Below are positions 12,552 to 23,732 of a stretch of 64,000 bases of DNA, one piece after another (positions within the stretch are counted from its first letter, which is position 1; each line of letters begins with the position of its first letter). The notes below the pieces were generated by a model, which did no database searches, was not told the DNA's origin, and was given only the letters and a program-made list of their open reading frames with translations. This stretch comes from Trichopria drosophilae (lineage: Eukaryota > Arthropoda > Insecta > Hymenoptera > Diapriidae). Where the stretch lies: contig CM059587.1 of the NCBI GenBank assembly GCA_030407085.1, forward strand, positions 79,287,001 to 79,351,000, written 5' to 3'. Position numbers and translations under genes: made by a program.

Positions 12552-13946
12552 TTTTCTGATGATTAATGATTTCAAAGGCCTTAAAGCATCTTTTAGGTAT
12601 AACAAAATGTTTCAATTTTGAAAAATCTACTGTTCCTTCCTCTTTAAACTCTGGTCTCCTTTTTATGCATTACCCAGTACTCTTGTACATTCTCATCAAA
12701 AAGTGTACTATTTAAATATCATGTGTGAAAAACTAATAAAATTATATTAATGATAAATTGTTAAAAGTGAGATACAACTTGACTTGGATTGAAGTAAACT
12801 ATTGAAAGCTTGAAGATTTCACATTTCAGACTCCAGGTATTCACTCCAAATTTCGAGAGTACCTACAAATAAAAAAAAAGCTTAAAAAAGTTCTTTGACA
12901 TTAAAGCTCTGAAAAAGTCGCGTGCATCTATTCTCTTAATCCAGACTGAATATTTCCCACACGTACGACCGGACGTACCAACTCGTGGTGCCCCTTTAAA
13001 GCTGCAGAAAGTAGCGAAAACCTCAGCCGTGAAAAATGGGAGCAAATCGAAGAAAAGAATCTCTACGACCGGGAAACTTTGCAGCCAATTAAATTTTACC
13101 ATGTATTCGCCTCTCTTACGATTAAGCAACCTGCCACCGATCCCCACCGAAATCCCTAGTCGACATCTCCTTTCGCGGTAGCAGTCGTCTTTCTCTCTTT
13201 TCGGACAGGACACGATTGTCCGACGTAACCCAAGCCGCAAATTAAATACCGTGCCGAAACGTGCCTCGAATTTGCACGCCGGTCTCGTCCGTGGAAAGAG
13301 ATACGTCTCACCCGTCGCCATCTAGCAGGAACTTCAAGTTGTAACTCTAAACTCCCCTCTATCGTAATTACAAGCACGGAATATACTGGTAATAGTAGCA
13401 ACGTCAGCTTTTATAATATTCCACGTCCATCACTTTAAAAAATTCTTTCTTGTTCCCGGAAAATTGTATTACGACGGATACCGTTAAAAAGAACGGGTTT
13501 AAAGAAAACCTGACGTTTTGTCGTTTCCGTACCCTGCGGCAAAAATGGTCGTATTTCAAATTAAATTATTAGCCTACGGAACTATTACGTTGAGCTTGAG
13601 CTTTTTCCTATATATTTTTCCATACGATTTTCATTTTTCTGAAACGTTTAAGTACTCTCCCTGCTTTCTAGTTCGCTTTTTCTTATGACATACTTTTTTT
13701 AGGAAGCTTCAACCATTGATGAAACCAATATTTATTATTTTGGGTTGTTTGCATGTATAGCGTTGCTTATATAGTATTGTAGATAATTAAAAGAGCCAAG
13801 ATGGCTCACAACTCCGAAACATTATTGAGGCAACGTTTTTGTCATTGTTTTATAAGACATAAACCGTTTTATTCATTTTAATTTGATAATGGTATATTTT
13901 ATTAAAAGTGAAAGACGAAAATAATAATTACACATGCACAAAAAAG
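12552..13946. other. unassigned DNA with GC island at 12895-13420
   Basis: The island has balanced composition and a 152-codon open frame on the minus strand (12863-13321), overlapped by an 81-codon frame. The deduced protein is arginine- and phenylalanine-rich, has no motif I recognise and ends inside an AT-rich run. I read it as an island in which stop codons are rare by composition, not as a gene. The flanks are AT-rich and featureless. Confidence 0.35.
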
Positions 13947-14186
13947 AGGAACTCCTCAAAATCTCGATAAATCACAAAAACAGACACTTCAAAAAACGAC
14001 ATTCAAAAACCAGACAATTAAAAAAAAAGACTTTCAATATATGTGTTCATTTTGAAATGTCTGCTTTTTGAATGTGTGTTTTTGAAATGTCTGATTTTGA
14101 ATATCTATTTTTTCAAATGTCCGGATTTTGAATACCTGTTTTTTAATTGTTTGGATTTTGAATGTCGGGTTTTTGAGGGGCACCCC
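13947..14186. mobile_element. foldback element family A, copy 1
   Basis: The left arm consists of short degenerate units such as CAGACACTTCAAAAAA, and the right arm of the complementary TTTTGAATGTCTG-type units, so the whole 240 bp can fold on itself. The right end is TTGAGGGGCACCCC. A 7-bp word AAAAAAG flanks both sides (13940-13946 and 14187-14193), consistent with a target duplication, although it is low complexity. The centre (GACTTTCAATATATGTGTTC then ATTTTGAAATGTCTG) is shared with the composite copy near 47240. Confidence 0.75.
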
Positions 14187-15269
14187 AAAAAAGTATTTTG
14201 GCCGAGACTCTAGGATAGTATATTCCCATGTACTTTCTCCCACGGAATCCGAACTTGGTATTGCGATATTTTTGACAAAAATTAAGAAAACTCCTCAAAT
14301 TCAGCGATTAAAGGCAAACAACTTCTTACCAAATCACTAGGATAGTCTATTTCTATGCATTTATGAACCCAACCCGAAGTTGAAAAAACTACCAAAATTT
14401 CTCATGAATTGCTTCAAACCCATGATTACAGAAAAGAAAGTTTTTGCTATGACAAAACCAATCCAGATGAAAGAAATTCAGATGAATTCGAAGTCGACAT
14501 TCAGAATTTTCGATGTGGCTCCTCTACCTTCGACATAAACTCGGAAAATTGTTACAAAATACAGATTACAAGCAAAAAGGGGTACTGTTTTGCAGACATA
14601 CTACCATAGTGTGTTCTTGTTTATTTTTCATACTGAATATTAACCCAGATATAGATGCAAAAATTGTTATTCTATGTTTTCTTAGTACATCCGTTTTTCT
14701 CTCGTTCGGCAATAATCTGATATCAGTGGTTCGTTGCGGAGAATATAGTGGCCAAAAAAGCAGCAACAAAAATTAAAAATGACAAAAACGGAGAAAAAAA
14801 TATAAAAGCAAAAAGAAGATATTAAAACACACAAAATTAAAACACCTAAAGTACGAAGACCCCAATAAATGGTATCGAATAGTATCGAACAGTCCATCGA
14901 CATATTGGATAAGCCATTTTCAATTTTTATCTCACGTTAGTATTTCATTCAGCAACCATAAAAATCCAGTAATAAAATTCAAATGAACCATTTAAATGTT
15001 ATTATTCTGAATTTTCATTGTATTTCATGATCTTTAGAGGCCCTGTCTGTCACTTAGTGGCCATCTTCCATAAAGAGCCAGTTCATATATCGCCTGTTTT
15101 TTTGGAATTGAAATATGGAATCAAAATGCATGACAAATGAATATTTTTGATGATAGCGTACTGATGTACATATTTCAGATTAAGCATATATGTTAATCTT
15201 GAGTTATGGGGGTTCGGAGAGTGGAATTCCCTGCGAAAATTGCGTTTTTTTAATTGGACATTTTGGCTT
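14187..15269. other. AT-rich DNA, no recognised feature
   Basis: The word CTAGGATAGT(A/C)TATT occurs near 14211 and 14338. A related CCTAGGATA follows foldback copy 2 at the same relative place (about 23158), so the foldback may sit in a larger dispersed repeat. Open frames of 60-90 codons overlap on both strands and are not credible genes. Confidence 0.4.
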
Positions 15270-16400
15270 TGTTAATTTTTCTCAAAAACTCGCGACGTTC
15301 TAGCAAGATGCACTATATCTGAGTAAAAAATTGTCGCCGAAAGATCTTTGAGAGATCTCGGATTCGTCAGTCTCGCAGACGTCTCTATTATGAGATGGAA
15401 CGAGACATACGAGAGACGAATTATGCCAGCAATACTGTGATCTTTGGAAGATAAAAGAACACGGAGAAAAATAATTAGCAAAATCAGCTGAAAAATCTGC
15501 AGATTCTACCAATTTTATCCTATAGGGACAGCTGTTGGAATTCCGTTAGGAATAGCCGATAATTTCAGCTAAATTTACTGAAAAAGTCCGCAAATTTAAC
15601 GGAACAAATCTGCTAATGTAGCGGAAATTTAGAGCTAAGCGCGAATTGAGTAGGGTTAAGGCTACATTAGCGGAAGCAATTCCAGCCGAAAATTTTAGCT
15701 GATATGAATCAGCTAATCCAGCGGAGTCATTTTTCTCCGTGAAAGACATCGAAGAGACGAACAAAGAATTCGTAGGCCGTTTCCGCAATAAACGAGATAT
15801 GTTTACAAGATTTCTTAATTTCTTTTAGAGAGAATTTAGTGATCTCTGTAAGATGTTTGTGAGATAAACCGGTAACGTCAGAGCATGGCAGAAAGGAAAT
15901 ATTATGTAATTTATAAATAGTGGACGGAACAAAATGGTCGAAAACCCCGGAGCAACGAAATTTCTGCATTACATTGACATCAGCCACTGGAGTGCGCCAA
16001 CAAAAACCGATGAAATCAATGCAGTAGATCACACATTTGAAGATTCGAAACTGCCCAACTCCTACCCATCCACTTTTCTGGGAATTGTGAAAAAAAAACA
16101 AAATGAATATTCCCGAGACATGAATTAAAAATAAATTCATGAAAACAAGTTCAAAAGCAAGAATAACAAAAAACGTGAACAACCGCGATTCTGATTATCG
16201 AACCAGTAGATTATTTTTTTACAGATTCGGTCCAACCTGCGTAAAGAGAATGTTGAAATGAACACCACTTTTGAAATAAATAGTGAGTTGTCTCCGAAAC
16301 TGATGAGTAAGAGATGTCTCAAAGATCTTTCAGAGACATATTTACTCGGAATTGCAGTGCTTCGGCAAAATCGAGTGAAAAAAAAACTGTAAATCGATAA
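15270..16400. repeat. degenerate inverted repeat about 1.1 kb, interrupted by a MITE
   Basis: The segment near 15305-15400 is the reverse complement of that near 16265-16365: both contain GAAAGATCTTTGAGA, flanked by GAGTAAA and by (C/T)ATCAG or GTCAG words in the same order. Homology fades toward the middle. A separate MITE (15460-15741) sits inside. A 151-codon minus-strand frame (15727-16182) and a 64-codon plus-strand frame opposite it have no recognised domain. This looks like an old long-TIR transposon. Confidence 0.55.
15460..15741. mobile_element. MITE with CACGGAGAAAAAT termini, nested
   Basis: The left end CACGGAGAAAAATAATTAG and the reverse complement of the right end, CACGGAGAAAAATGACTCC, match over the first 13 bp. 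The 282-bp interior is built from words such as CAGCTGAAAAATCTGC, CAGCTAAATTTACTGAAAAA and TAGCGGAA in both orientations. There is no coding capacity. The superfamily is not assignable from the termini alone; AAAGA flanks both sides and may be the target duplication. Confidence 0.7.
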
Positions 16401-16424
16401 GAATAACAATTTCTAACTCCAAGT

Positions 16425-16585
16425 AGAAAAGTAGTTATTCTTATAAAGAGAAGTAGTAAGAATGTCAACTAACCTAAAATAGTAACGCCTACTGGAAAAT
16501 GTCGCTGCTGCCTGTTTACTACTTTTTGTAGCTGGAGTAATAACTTCTGCCCCTGCGCTTAATAACTGTTTTTTTCGTGTGAATG
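16425..16585 (-). repeat. dispersed repeat, inverted copy of 44470-44645
   Basis: The reverse complement of this stretch aligns with 44470-44645. Shared blocks are GAAGTTAT, CTACAAAAAGTAGTAAACA, TTACTATTT, GTTGA.ATTCTT and CTACTTGGAGTT, in the same order and with similar spacing. Both copies translate collinearly in one frame (the other copy has a stop codon), so a coding relic of a transposable element is possible. No protein family was recognised. Confidence 0.6.
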
Positions 16586-19500
16586 AATGGTAGGGCACCT
16601 TTTCGACTGCAGCGATCTTAAAGGGCTGTTAACGTTTAACCGCACACCAATTACTAACACTAAAATAGTCATGGTTAACATCTTTATTGGAGAAGCCACG
16701 TTTTCGATTGCCTACTAATTATTTCAACAATGAGTGCATACTTCATTTGCAAATGAAATTGAGGTTCTTAATAAAAAACGTTTCTTTGACAATTATTTGT
16801 AGCTAAAGGGCTTTCTCAGATTACTTCTGCAACTATCTAAATTCGGGAATTTAACGAACCATCGGTTACAAAGGTCATTTCGTTTCTATTTCCTTCAGGC
16901 ACATATGCTGCATGTGGTTACCCGATTGCAAACCAAGGTTCCAGAAGTTCACGTCATTCCATGCCAGACTTTTGGCAAGTCTAAGGTCACAGAATCAACA
17001 TATATTTTTGATCGGTAGAATATACGCAATAAGAATATTATTGTTTAATATATGTATGTACACGCGGAAAATTCATCATGTTCTCTTAATTGTGTTTATA
17101 TCTACATTCAAAAGCGTGACGTATTATACGTAGGTATTTAAAAAGTTAAGAATATATTATCAACTAATACCACTTTCAAATCTTTTTGAAATAAAATACA
17201 CTCATGAGGTTTTCCTTGAAAAATTCTCATATTGTCTGATATTATTATAAACTTTCTACATTTTTTGGAGTGCTTCAGAATTGGAATAACTTAAAATAAT
17301 GATTGTTGGCTGTTATTGAGTGAGATCTTACTCTTTATGGAGAGAATACGTAATCTGTTTGGGATGAGAATATACTCTCGAAGAGTGACAATTCTCTTGT
17401 TCGCTAGAAGGGTAGTTTATACCTAATCAAGCGTGATTTTCAACTAATATTTAGAGAATACGAAAATTATATTGTTTAATGGTGTATTAAAGCTTCATGT
17501 CAGGAATATATTGGTATGTATGTTTCATCATTGATTAAATGACCTGATAAATTTAAGGACCTCCCAGGTTTTGGAATGGTAAGTTTTTGAACTTGGCAAC
17601 GTTTTTATTTCCGATTCAAATTAATCCCTTTATAAAAAGAATTTAATATTTGTCAGAGCTTCTTTTAACACTTAGTAGAGTAGGTTTAAAATTGACTTAA
17701 TCTTCCACAAGGGATGCGTATTTATTAACTCGTACGAAAGTTAATCGTGGTACAGTGCTTTCGAGGTGGAAAACAATTTAAACCTATGGAATGTGCACAC
17801 AGTATGAGACAGAATACAAAAAGTATCACAATGCTTGCCGAGTCTTTTTTCGCAGTCCAGTTAACGAAACTCCTTAACACGTTCCATTGAACAAACAGTC
17901 GATACTCATTGTTACGAGAAGGAAAGATCTGAGGTAGAGTGTACGCTACATTCTGTTAGATGGAAGCGAATTGCCGTTATATAAAGCCTCGATTTATGTA
18001 ATTGTATCTTGCCCTACATACACCTCGAGAAAATTACTTTCCTTATTTCGATATAATACAAAGGTTCGTTAAATGCGCATACAGACCTTCAAAATCCGTA
18101 TCCAACATTCAATAGTCTTATATGGCCAATTTTAAAAAACATTTGGTACCTCCAAATGTTTAAATTTAAAAATGTATGAAACAATAACTTGAGATTACTA
18201 TTTAGAGCAATTCTATTCATAATCGAGCAATATAAAATTTCCACAAAGGATACTATAGGAATTCGTTGGAAATTTGGTATCGACGAATAGTACAGTTCAG
18301 TGGTGCAGATCAAATGTTAATATTGGTTCAGGCTTCATAATCAAATTTCTCCATAACTCCCAATCTCTTATATTTATATTTAATGTAGTTAATGTGAAGC
18401 TGTTTGAGGTTATGTTTTATATATAAACCTGCAAGAAAGAAATGCAAGAAGAATACTTACAGTATTGTATTTATGAAAACTTATTTTATTACCTGGAAAG
18501 TAGGTCTTATCGAATTTATCAACATTTTATGTAAGCTTGTTCAGTCATCTTCATCAATTCAATAAAATTGGGTTAAAAAGATTCTGGTCTTGTTGCCATT
18601 TTACAAAATGGACCATGAAAATGGTACGACATCTGGTCATAAGTCAGAAGCTCCTGAGTTCTTTCTTGTATGATTATACTTTTTAGGTTATAAGTAACAG
18701 AATTTCATAGTTTAACTGTTAATTTTCAATGTACACTGCATTGTAGACAATTTATTCAGATGCAGCAACTAGCAAATCATTTTAAATCAGATCGTTAATT
18801 TAGAAGGGGGCTATTAGAATTCAAGATAAAAATTTCCGATTGCTTTTAAGCAATTCTTTGTGTTGGATGAACGGTCCTTTAAACAAGCCATTGTCTTCTT
18901 AACGGTATTAATATAATATTCTGTAGTTTCAGAAAATATTATCGATTTTCAATTTGAAAAAAGTAAATTTAAATTCTGTAAAAACCTTATACTCATTGCC
19001 GATATTCAAACTTTTCTGCAATTCGAAACATTCCGAATCTATGATGTCCAACAAAATAAATATGAAATAAAATGCGACGAATTCCGTTTTGTCGACACAT
19101 TATTGACGAAACTTTGCAGTCTCGTCGAATCGAGTACTTCGTTCTTTGGATTCGATATAAAGGATTCCAAAAGGAAAATAAAATAACGGAAAAGCCGCGC
19201 TCTTCGCAAAGTGTTGTTTTCGTCGTTCATGGGTACTTATTAAGGAAAACTAAACAGTAGAACTCGAACAGTAATTGCAATCGCAACATCCCGGAAATTC
19301 GCAGATATGATGCTGCGTTCAACCATCAGTAATTTCGCAGACTTAAAATCTTTTCCTGAAGTTTTCCAGCAAGAGGAAAAAGTAAGTCGTGCTCAACGGT
19401 TACCTCGGTTCTCTGACCATTTCACGGTTGTGTCTTGATTTTCTGCGTATTTTCTTCGCATTTACTAAACTTTCTTTAAGAATCCTGACACTCCCGCCTT

Positions 19501-20199
19501 TTACGCTTTTATTTACATTTTCTTTCCTTAAGCGGTATAAACTAAACTGATTTTAAAAACGAGGGAAGTTTGTTTATAATGGACACAATAAAGACGCGAC
19601 TTTTTGTTCTTATCGGACATATTTCATTCTGCCTTTATTTCAAAGAGCATTATTTGCTCATTTTAAGGATCACGCGAAATTCTTTTCTGCAGCGATTAAA
19701 AAACTCCCATTTTCTATACATTTATTTCTGTTTAAAGGTTCTTTGCTACTCCGCCGCAGTAAAGTCTTAATTCTTATTCTGTTATAACTTCATACACCTA
19801 TAAAATTTCTTACCATATATATTACGGTGTTTATCTTATTAAATTCATTAAAATAAATAACTATTAATGATGAAATACTGCATATTAATGATAAAAATGA
19901 TTTACCAAACTAAATTGTGTGATAGAAACCTCACGCGCAATTATGGCAAGCAAGTAGTGAGAAATACAAAAATATTCCACTGTGAAATTAATTTCCGGGA
20001 GATACGTTCTTAGCAGCACTACTACATTTGTATAGTTAATTCAACAATGCTAAAAGTGACAATTAATCCTTGTCGAAATGTTTCAACAATAATAAAATCA
20101 GATATGTATAGAAGTAGTCTACACCGCAATTACTTCCTATATCAAATTAAAATCTCAATTTAATCTGCGTATGATGCATAGAGTGAAGAACACAAATAA
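16586..20199. other. AT-rich DNA, GC-richer patch at 19060-19260
   Basis: Mostly AT-rich with no recognisable gene or bounded repeat. The patch near 19060-19260 is open on both strands (about 62 codons each), and neither product is recognisable. Scattered near-consensus splice words occur, as chance predicts in such DNA. Confidence 0.45.
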
Positions 20200-21005
20200 A
20201 AATGATCAAGGTCAATGTTTATTTAATTTTCATCGAGGATTCGTGACTTGGATTTGACTTTGGGTCTCATTTTCAAGGTTATTTCAAGGTTAATTTCAGT
20301 TTCTTGAATAGAAACTCACATGTTTGAAATCGAAGATGTTAGGTTTAAATATAATATCAAAGTGCAGAGTCAACGTGATCCAAAAGGTTAAATAGAGGTC
20401 AAAAGAACCAAGGTGACATTATGGCAGGTAATAGAACATTAGCTTTTTCTTGAATAATCTTCTAATTAATTCAGATTAAGGTTATCTGATTGCCTCTCAA
20501 TGTTGACCTTATGACGTCAATGTCGATTCTTCAAAATAAACATTCGTACTTTTTAAGTCAGAATCCGTGGTTAGGTTTTGTTCCCTCTGACGGGTATTTT
20601 TGTAGTCAGCTTTTTTTTCTAATGTTTTGAAAGTTTCTAAATATAGTGTTGATTATGGAATTTCCCACACGGGTAAGTCTGTAACTATTTTTCTTAGTCA
20701 AAGGACTTAATTAAAATTGTATTACGAAAACGTATTTGTAAAACGATTGTACACAAGGTCACGATGTTTTTTCAATTGGACAATCGATTTTTTACGACGC
20801 AAACTTATCTTATGAATAAATTATTTTTGGGACCTGAGAAAGGTCAAAAATGAAGGTCAAATGCCTGAAAAATGATCTGGTGAATTTTTTCTGAAATGAC
20901 GTGGTTTTTTGGGTAACACAAATGTACATAATGCTTGAGCAAAGTGTAAATTAAATTGATTAGTTTGACTTTAAGATCAAGGTCGCCCGAAGGTCATAAT
21001 GTATT
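20200..21005 (+). repeat. dispersed repeat rich in AAGGTCA half-sites, copy 1
   Basis: TCAAGGTCA (20206-20214), TTTCAAGGTTATTTCAAGGT (near 20272), ACAAGGTCA (about 20754), AAAGGTCA and GAAGGTCA (20840-20860), and ATCAAGGTC plus GAAGGTCA (20976-20996) all occur here. Parts align with 34325-34625 and with the spacer of the foldback at 22792. The best match is 20831-20950 against 34495-34625. AAGGTCA preceded by TC is the known binding word of FTZ-F1/ERR-type nuclear receptors. Whether these copies bind anything is inference. Confidence 0.5.
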
Positions 21006-22791
21006 TTTCGATTGGTTGCAAACTTTTGATAGATAGAAAAATGCGTTTAAAACTTTGAAGTTAAAAAGTGAAAAAAAGAAAATCTTTTCAGATAATCAGT
21101 AATACCAGGAAGCCTTTTTCTTGGTTGAAGAGATCATAAACAATCGAAAGATTTAAAACAAGTGCGAATCATCAGAAGTATTTATAGCAAAAGTGAAGGC
21201 CTATTTCCAAGCATAATATAATTTTACTAATAAGAAACGTTGATTTGCATTAAAAATATCGTAACTTTTGTTTCTATTCGAGGTCTGACTATAACGGCAC
21301 GTTACTACTGTGCGCCGTCCTGTCTCGGCTGATTAAATTTTTCAATACAATACATTGCTTTATCATTTCCCAAGTACCAGGTTATAATTTATTGTAATGA
21401 TTTTCATTTGGACACTCTCCATTTACGTTAAGAATGCTATTTATGAAGTCTGGTTCCAATCCTTCAATTGGTGAAATAAATTTGATATTATTACCTTTCA
21501 CAAAACTTGATTGGTTTCCGAAGATAATTAAAAATTTGCATATAATCTATTTGTGTATGCGAGACATTCTCTTAATATCATTGTTGGAGTAACGCAGAAT
21601 GTAATGTACGCAGACGTTTATCAGGGAGTTAAATTTTTAGGGACTCGATCTACACCGTTTACGTGTATGCCGGTTTTATCTACACGTACTGCGATAGGCG
21701 GAAGTAGGGAGGATTTTGGAAATGTCGAAAGCACTGATGTTCGGGCGAATGTTAATTTTATGCGAACCGCGTTGAGGGGGTGGATTCGATGTAATTCAAA
21801 TGGCAGGTGCGCGCTTATCGGATTGACTCGCAACTTGGGGTGTAGATATATAGGTTTCGGAGCTTTGTCGTTCTCCCAGCTGCCTCTCGTCAAATGGTTT
21901 TCTCTCACTCTTGTGCTCGTGGCATAGCACCTCTGAGCCATTTCCCCTCCGACATATGCGTTTTCTAGAATGATGTATACAGTATACATGAAAAGTGGTG
22001 AAAAATCACGTGGAGGAATCAAGCGTTCAACAATTTTTTGGTCCAAAACCAGCCAATCCAAGAAATTTTGAAATTCAGATATAGTGTATTAATTGAGCCA
22101 GTTCATGTGATGCGTAGTTCTGTCAAACATTGAATGTAACCTATAAATCGAACAAAAGAATCTTTGGACTCCGGAGTTTGGTAGTCCTAAAATGTTCCAA
22201 TTGCACATTTTCAATTAGCGAAACGGACCTTTTTGTTAGAATTTCACCAAAATATTCATTCGAGGAATATGGTCGATGAATTTTGGGTAGCCTGTACACA
22301 GGCGGTCAGTTGTTCCAGTGCCTTGTGTACGGAGTATAAACCGATACGCGTCAGACGAGTTTACATACTTCCACGTGAAAACGCGTCGTGTCGTGTCCTG
22401 CGAGTTTGCTCGTACATGTTCGATGTTCATAATCGCAGCTACATTGTAAACGATCGGCGCACCACCTCGCCGCTTTATAGCTACATATGCGTATAGTCCG
22501 ACGCACTGGGTGGACCAATCAGGAGGACTTTCCTGATTAACGACAACGCGCGTAACCGCGGCGCGGCAAACGCTCCTATAAACCAAGGTACTACGCTCGA
22601 TCTGAAATGGCTACATCAATTAATAGGACTGATCGTCATTTCGTTTGTTTCTATCGTTCAGAAAAATATTTGTAGGGATATTTGCGTTTGCAAATGGAAT
22701 TATTTGCTTATCCCAGCTTTCGCTTTGAGTTTCTGTATCAACCGGGGCTTTGATACAAAATGTTTAAATATTGCGAATTTGCGAACCAATC
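21006..22791. other. GC-richer islands at 21580-21960 and 22290-22620
   Basis: The first island is open on both strands for over 120 codons (plus 21553-21927; minus 22061-21621). Such double openness usually reflects composition. No domain or signal peptide was recognised in either product. The second island is CpG-rich near its end (gcgcgtaaccgcggcgcggc near 22549) and has a CCAATCA word near 22514, so it could be promoter-like, but no adjoining exon was found. Confidence 0.35.
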
Positions 22792-23142
22792 AAAAAACAG
22801 ACATTCCAAAAACTAGTCATTTCAAAAAACAGACACTCAAAAAATAGACATTTCAAAATACAGACATTCAAAAACAATACATTGAAATTCAAGAACCCTA
22901 CGTTTTGACACCTCCGATTGGTACGTTCAAGACATGAAAAAATTATCTCGGGTACGTCGTGTTTGAGGTCTCACTGGAAGGTCATTTCAAGGTCAAACGT
23001 GTTTGACCAAGAGATTCATTTTGTAGGTCACTTGAAGGTCAAAACAATTTTTGACCTGTCTGTTTCTTTAATGTCTGTTTTTTGAACGTCTTTTTTTTTA
23101 AATGTCTGGTTTTTTATTTGTCGGAATTTTGAGGTGCACCCC
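22792..23142. mobile_element. foldback element family A, copy 2
   Basis: The left arm (to about 22885) is a string of CAGACATTCCAAAAA-type units. The right arm (about 23058-23142) is the complementary TGTCTG-poly(T) string, ending GAGGTGCACCCC. The 7-bp word GAATTTG lies exactly outside both ends (22785-22791 and 23143-23149), which fits a target-site duplication well. The spacer between the arms contains the AAGGTCA-rich repeat seen at 20.2 and 34.3 kb. The 351-bp element has no coding capacity. Confidence 0.8.
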
Positions 23143-23537
23143 GAATTTGTCATTGGCCTAGGATACACCGAGGCCCATTTTTGTGTCCTGGCTCAGCAGC
23201 CTGGGCTCGAGCCTGGTAAAACTATCGAGACTTGTAAATAAACTTAACTCGGATATGTAGTAATTTAGTTTTTACAGCTTCTGTCGGATAGAAAAGTCGA
23301 ATTCGAATTAAAATTGAATAATAGAATATATATTTATATATTTTATACTCGTTGAATTCAAGGGCGGTACCTAGAACGGTAGGTCGCGTGCTGCTGTTTA
23401 CACCATAAGACCTAATGCATTTTCAGACAAATTTCAGGCCCAGATCGTGGCCTGGGTCATCGGTGTAAACTAGACCATTGTCTACTTGCGAAAATTGTTG
23501 ATATTTTATAAAGGTCGTTGATAATCGACTTTTTATA
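23143..23537. other. spacer between two foldback elements
   Basis: Contains short repeated words (CAGCCTGGGCTCGAGCCTGG near 23198; GGCCTGGGTC near 23449) and complementary GTTTACACC / GGTGTAAAC words (23396 and 23461). These suggest a further small degenerate inverted element, but ends cannot be drawn. Confidence 0.3.
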
Positions 23538-23732
23538 GGTGGTTTTCCAAATACCAACAAATCAAAAAGCCGACAGGTCAGCCATAAAGCTGACAGTCGA
23601 ATAACCGACGGTTAAAAAGCCGATGTATGAAAAAATAGATACATCGACAAGCAGGAAGTCATTTTTTGAAGTGTCAGTTTTTTTATCTGTCGGCATTTTT
23701 ATCTGATGGTTTTTGCGGTTCCACGCGCAACC
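23538..23732. mobile_element. foldback element family B, copy 1
   Basis: Arms are made of AAAAAGCCGACAG-type units on the left and CTGTCGGCATTTTT-type units on the right. The central segment (ACATCGACAAGCAGGAAGTC, then TTTTTTGAAGTGTCAG) is nearly identical to the centre of the longer copy at 41066-41580, so both are one family. The candidate target duplication is TTTTATA / TATTATA (one mismatch). Confidence 0.7.

Noticed and set aside
12863..13321. 152-codon minus-strand open frame
   Set aside because: Lies in a GC island where stops are rare; overlapping frames are also open, and no domain, signal or splice context was recognised.
16250..16390. Possible piggyBac transposase fragment (LLGIAVLRQNRV text)
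   Set aside because: The match is short, stops and shifts break it up, and the DNA belongs to an inverted repeat whose mirror copy translates differently. Kept only as a remark.
21553..22061. Open frames of 124 (plus) and 146 (minus) codons over the same DNA
   Set aside because: Openness on both strands points to composition rather than coding; neither product resembles a known family.
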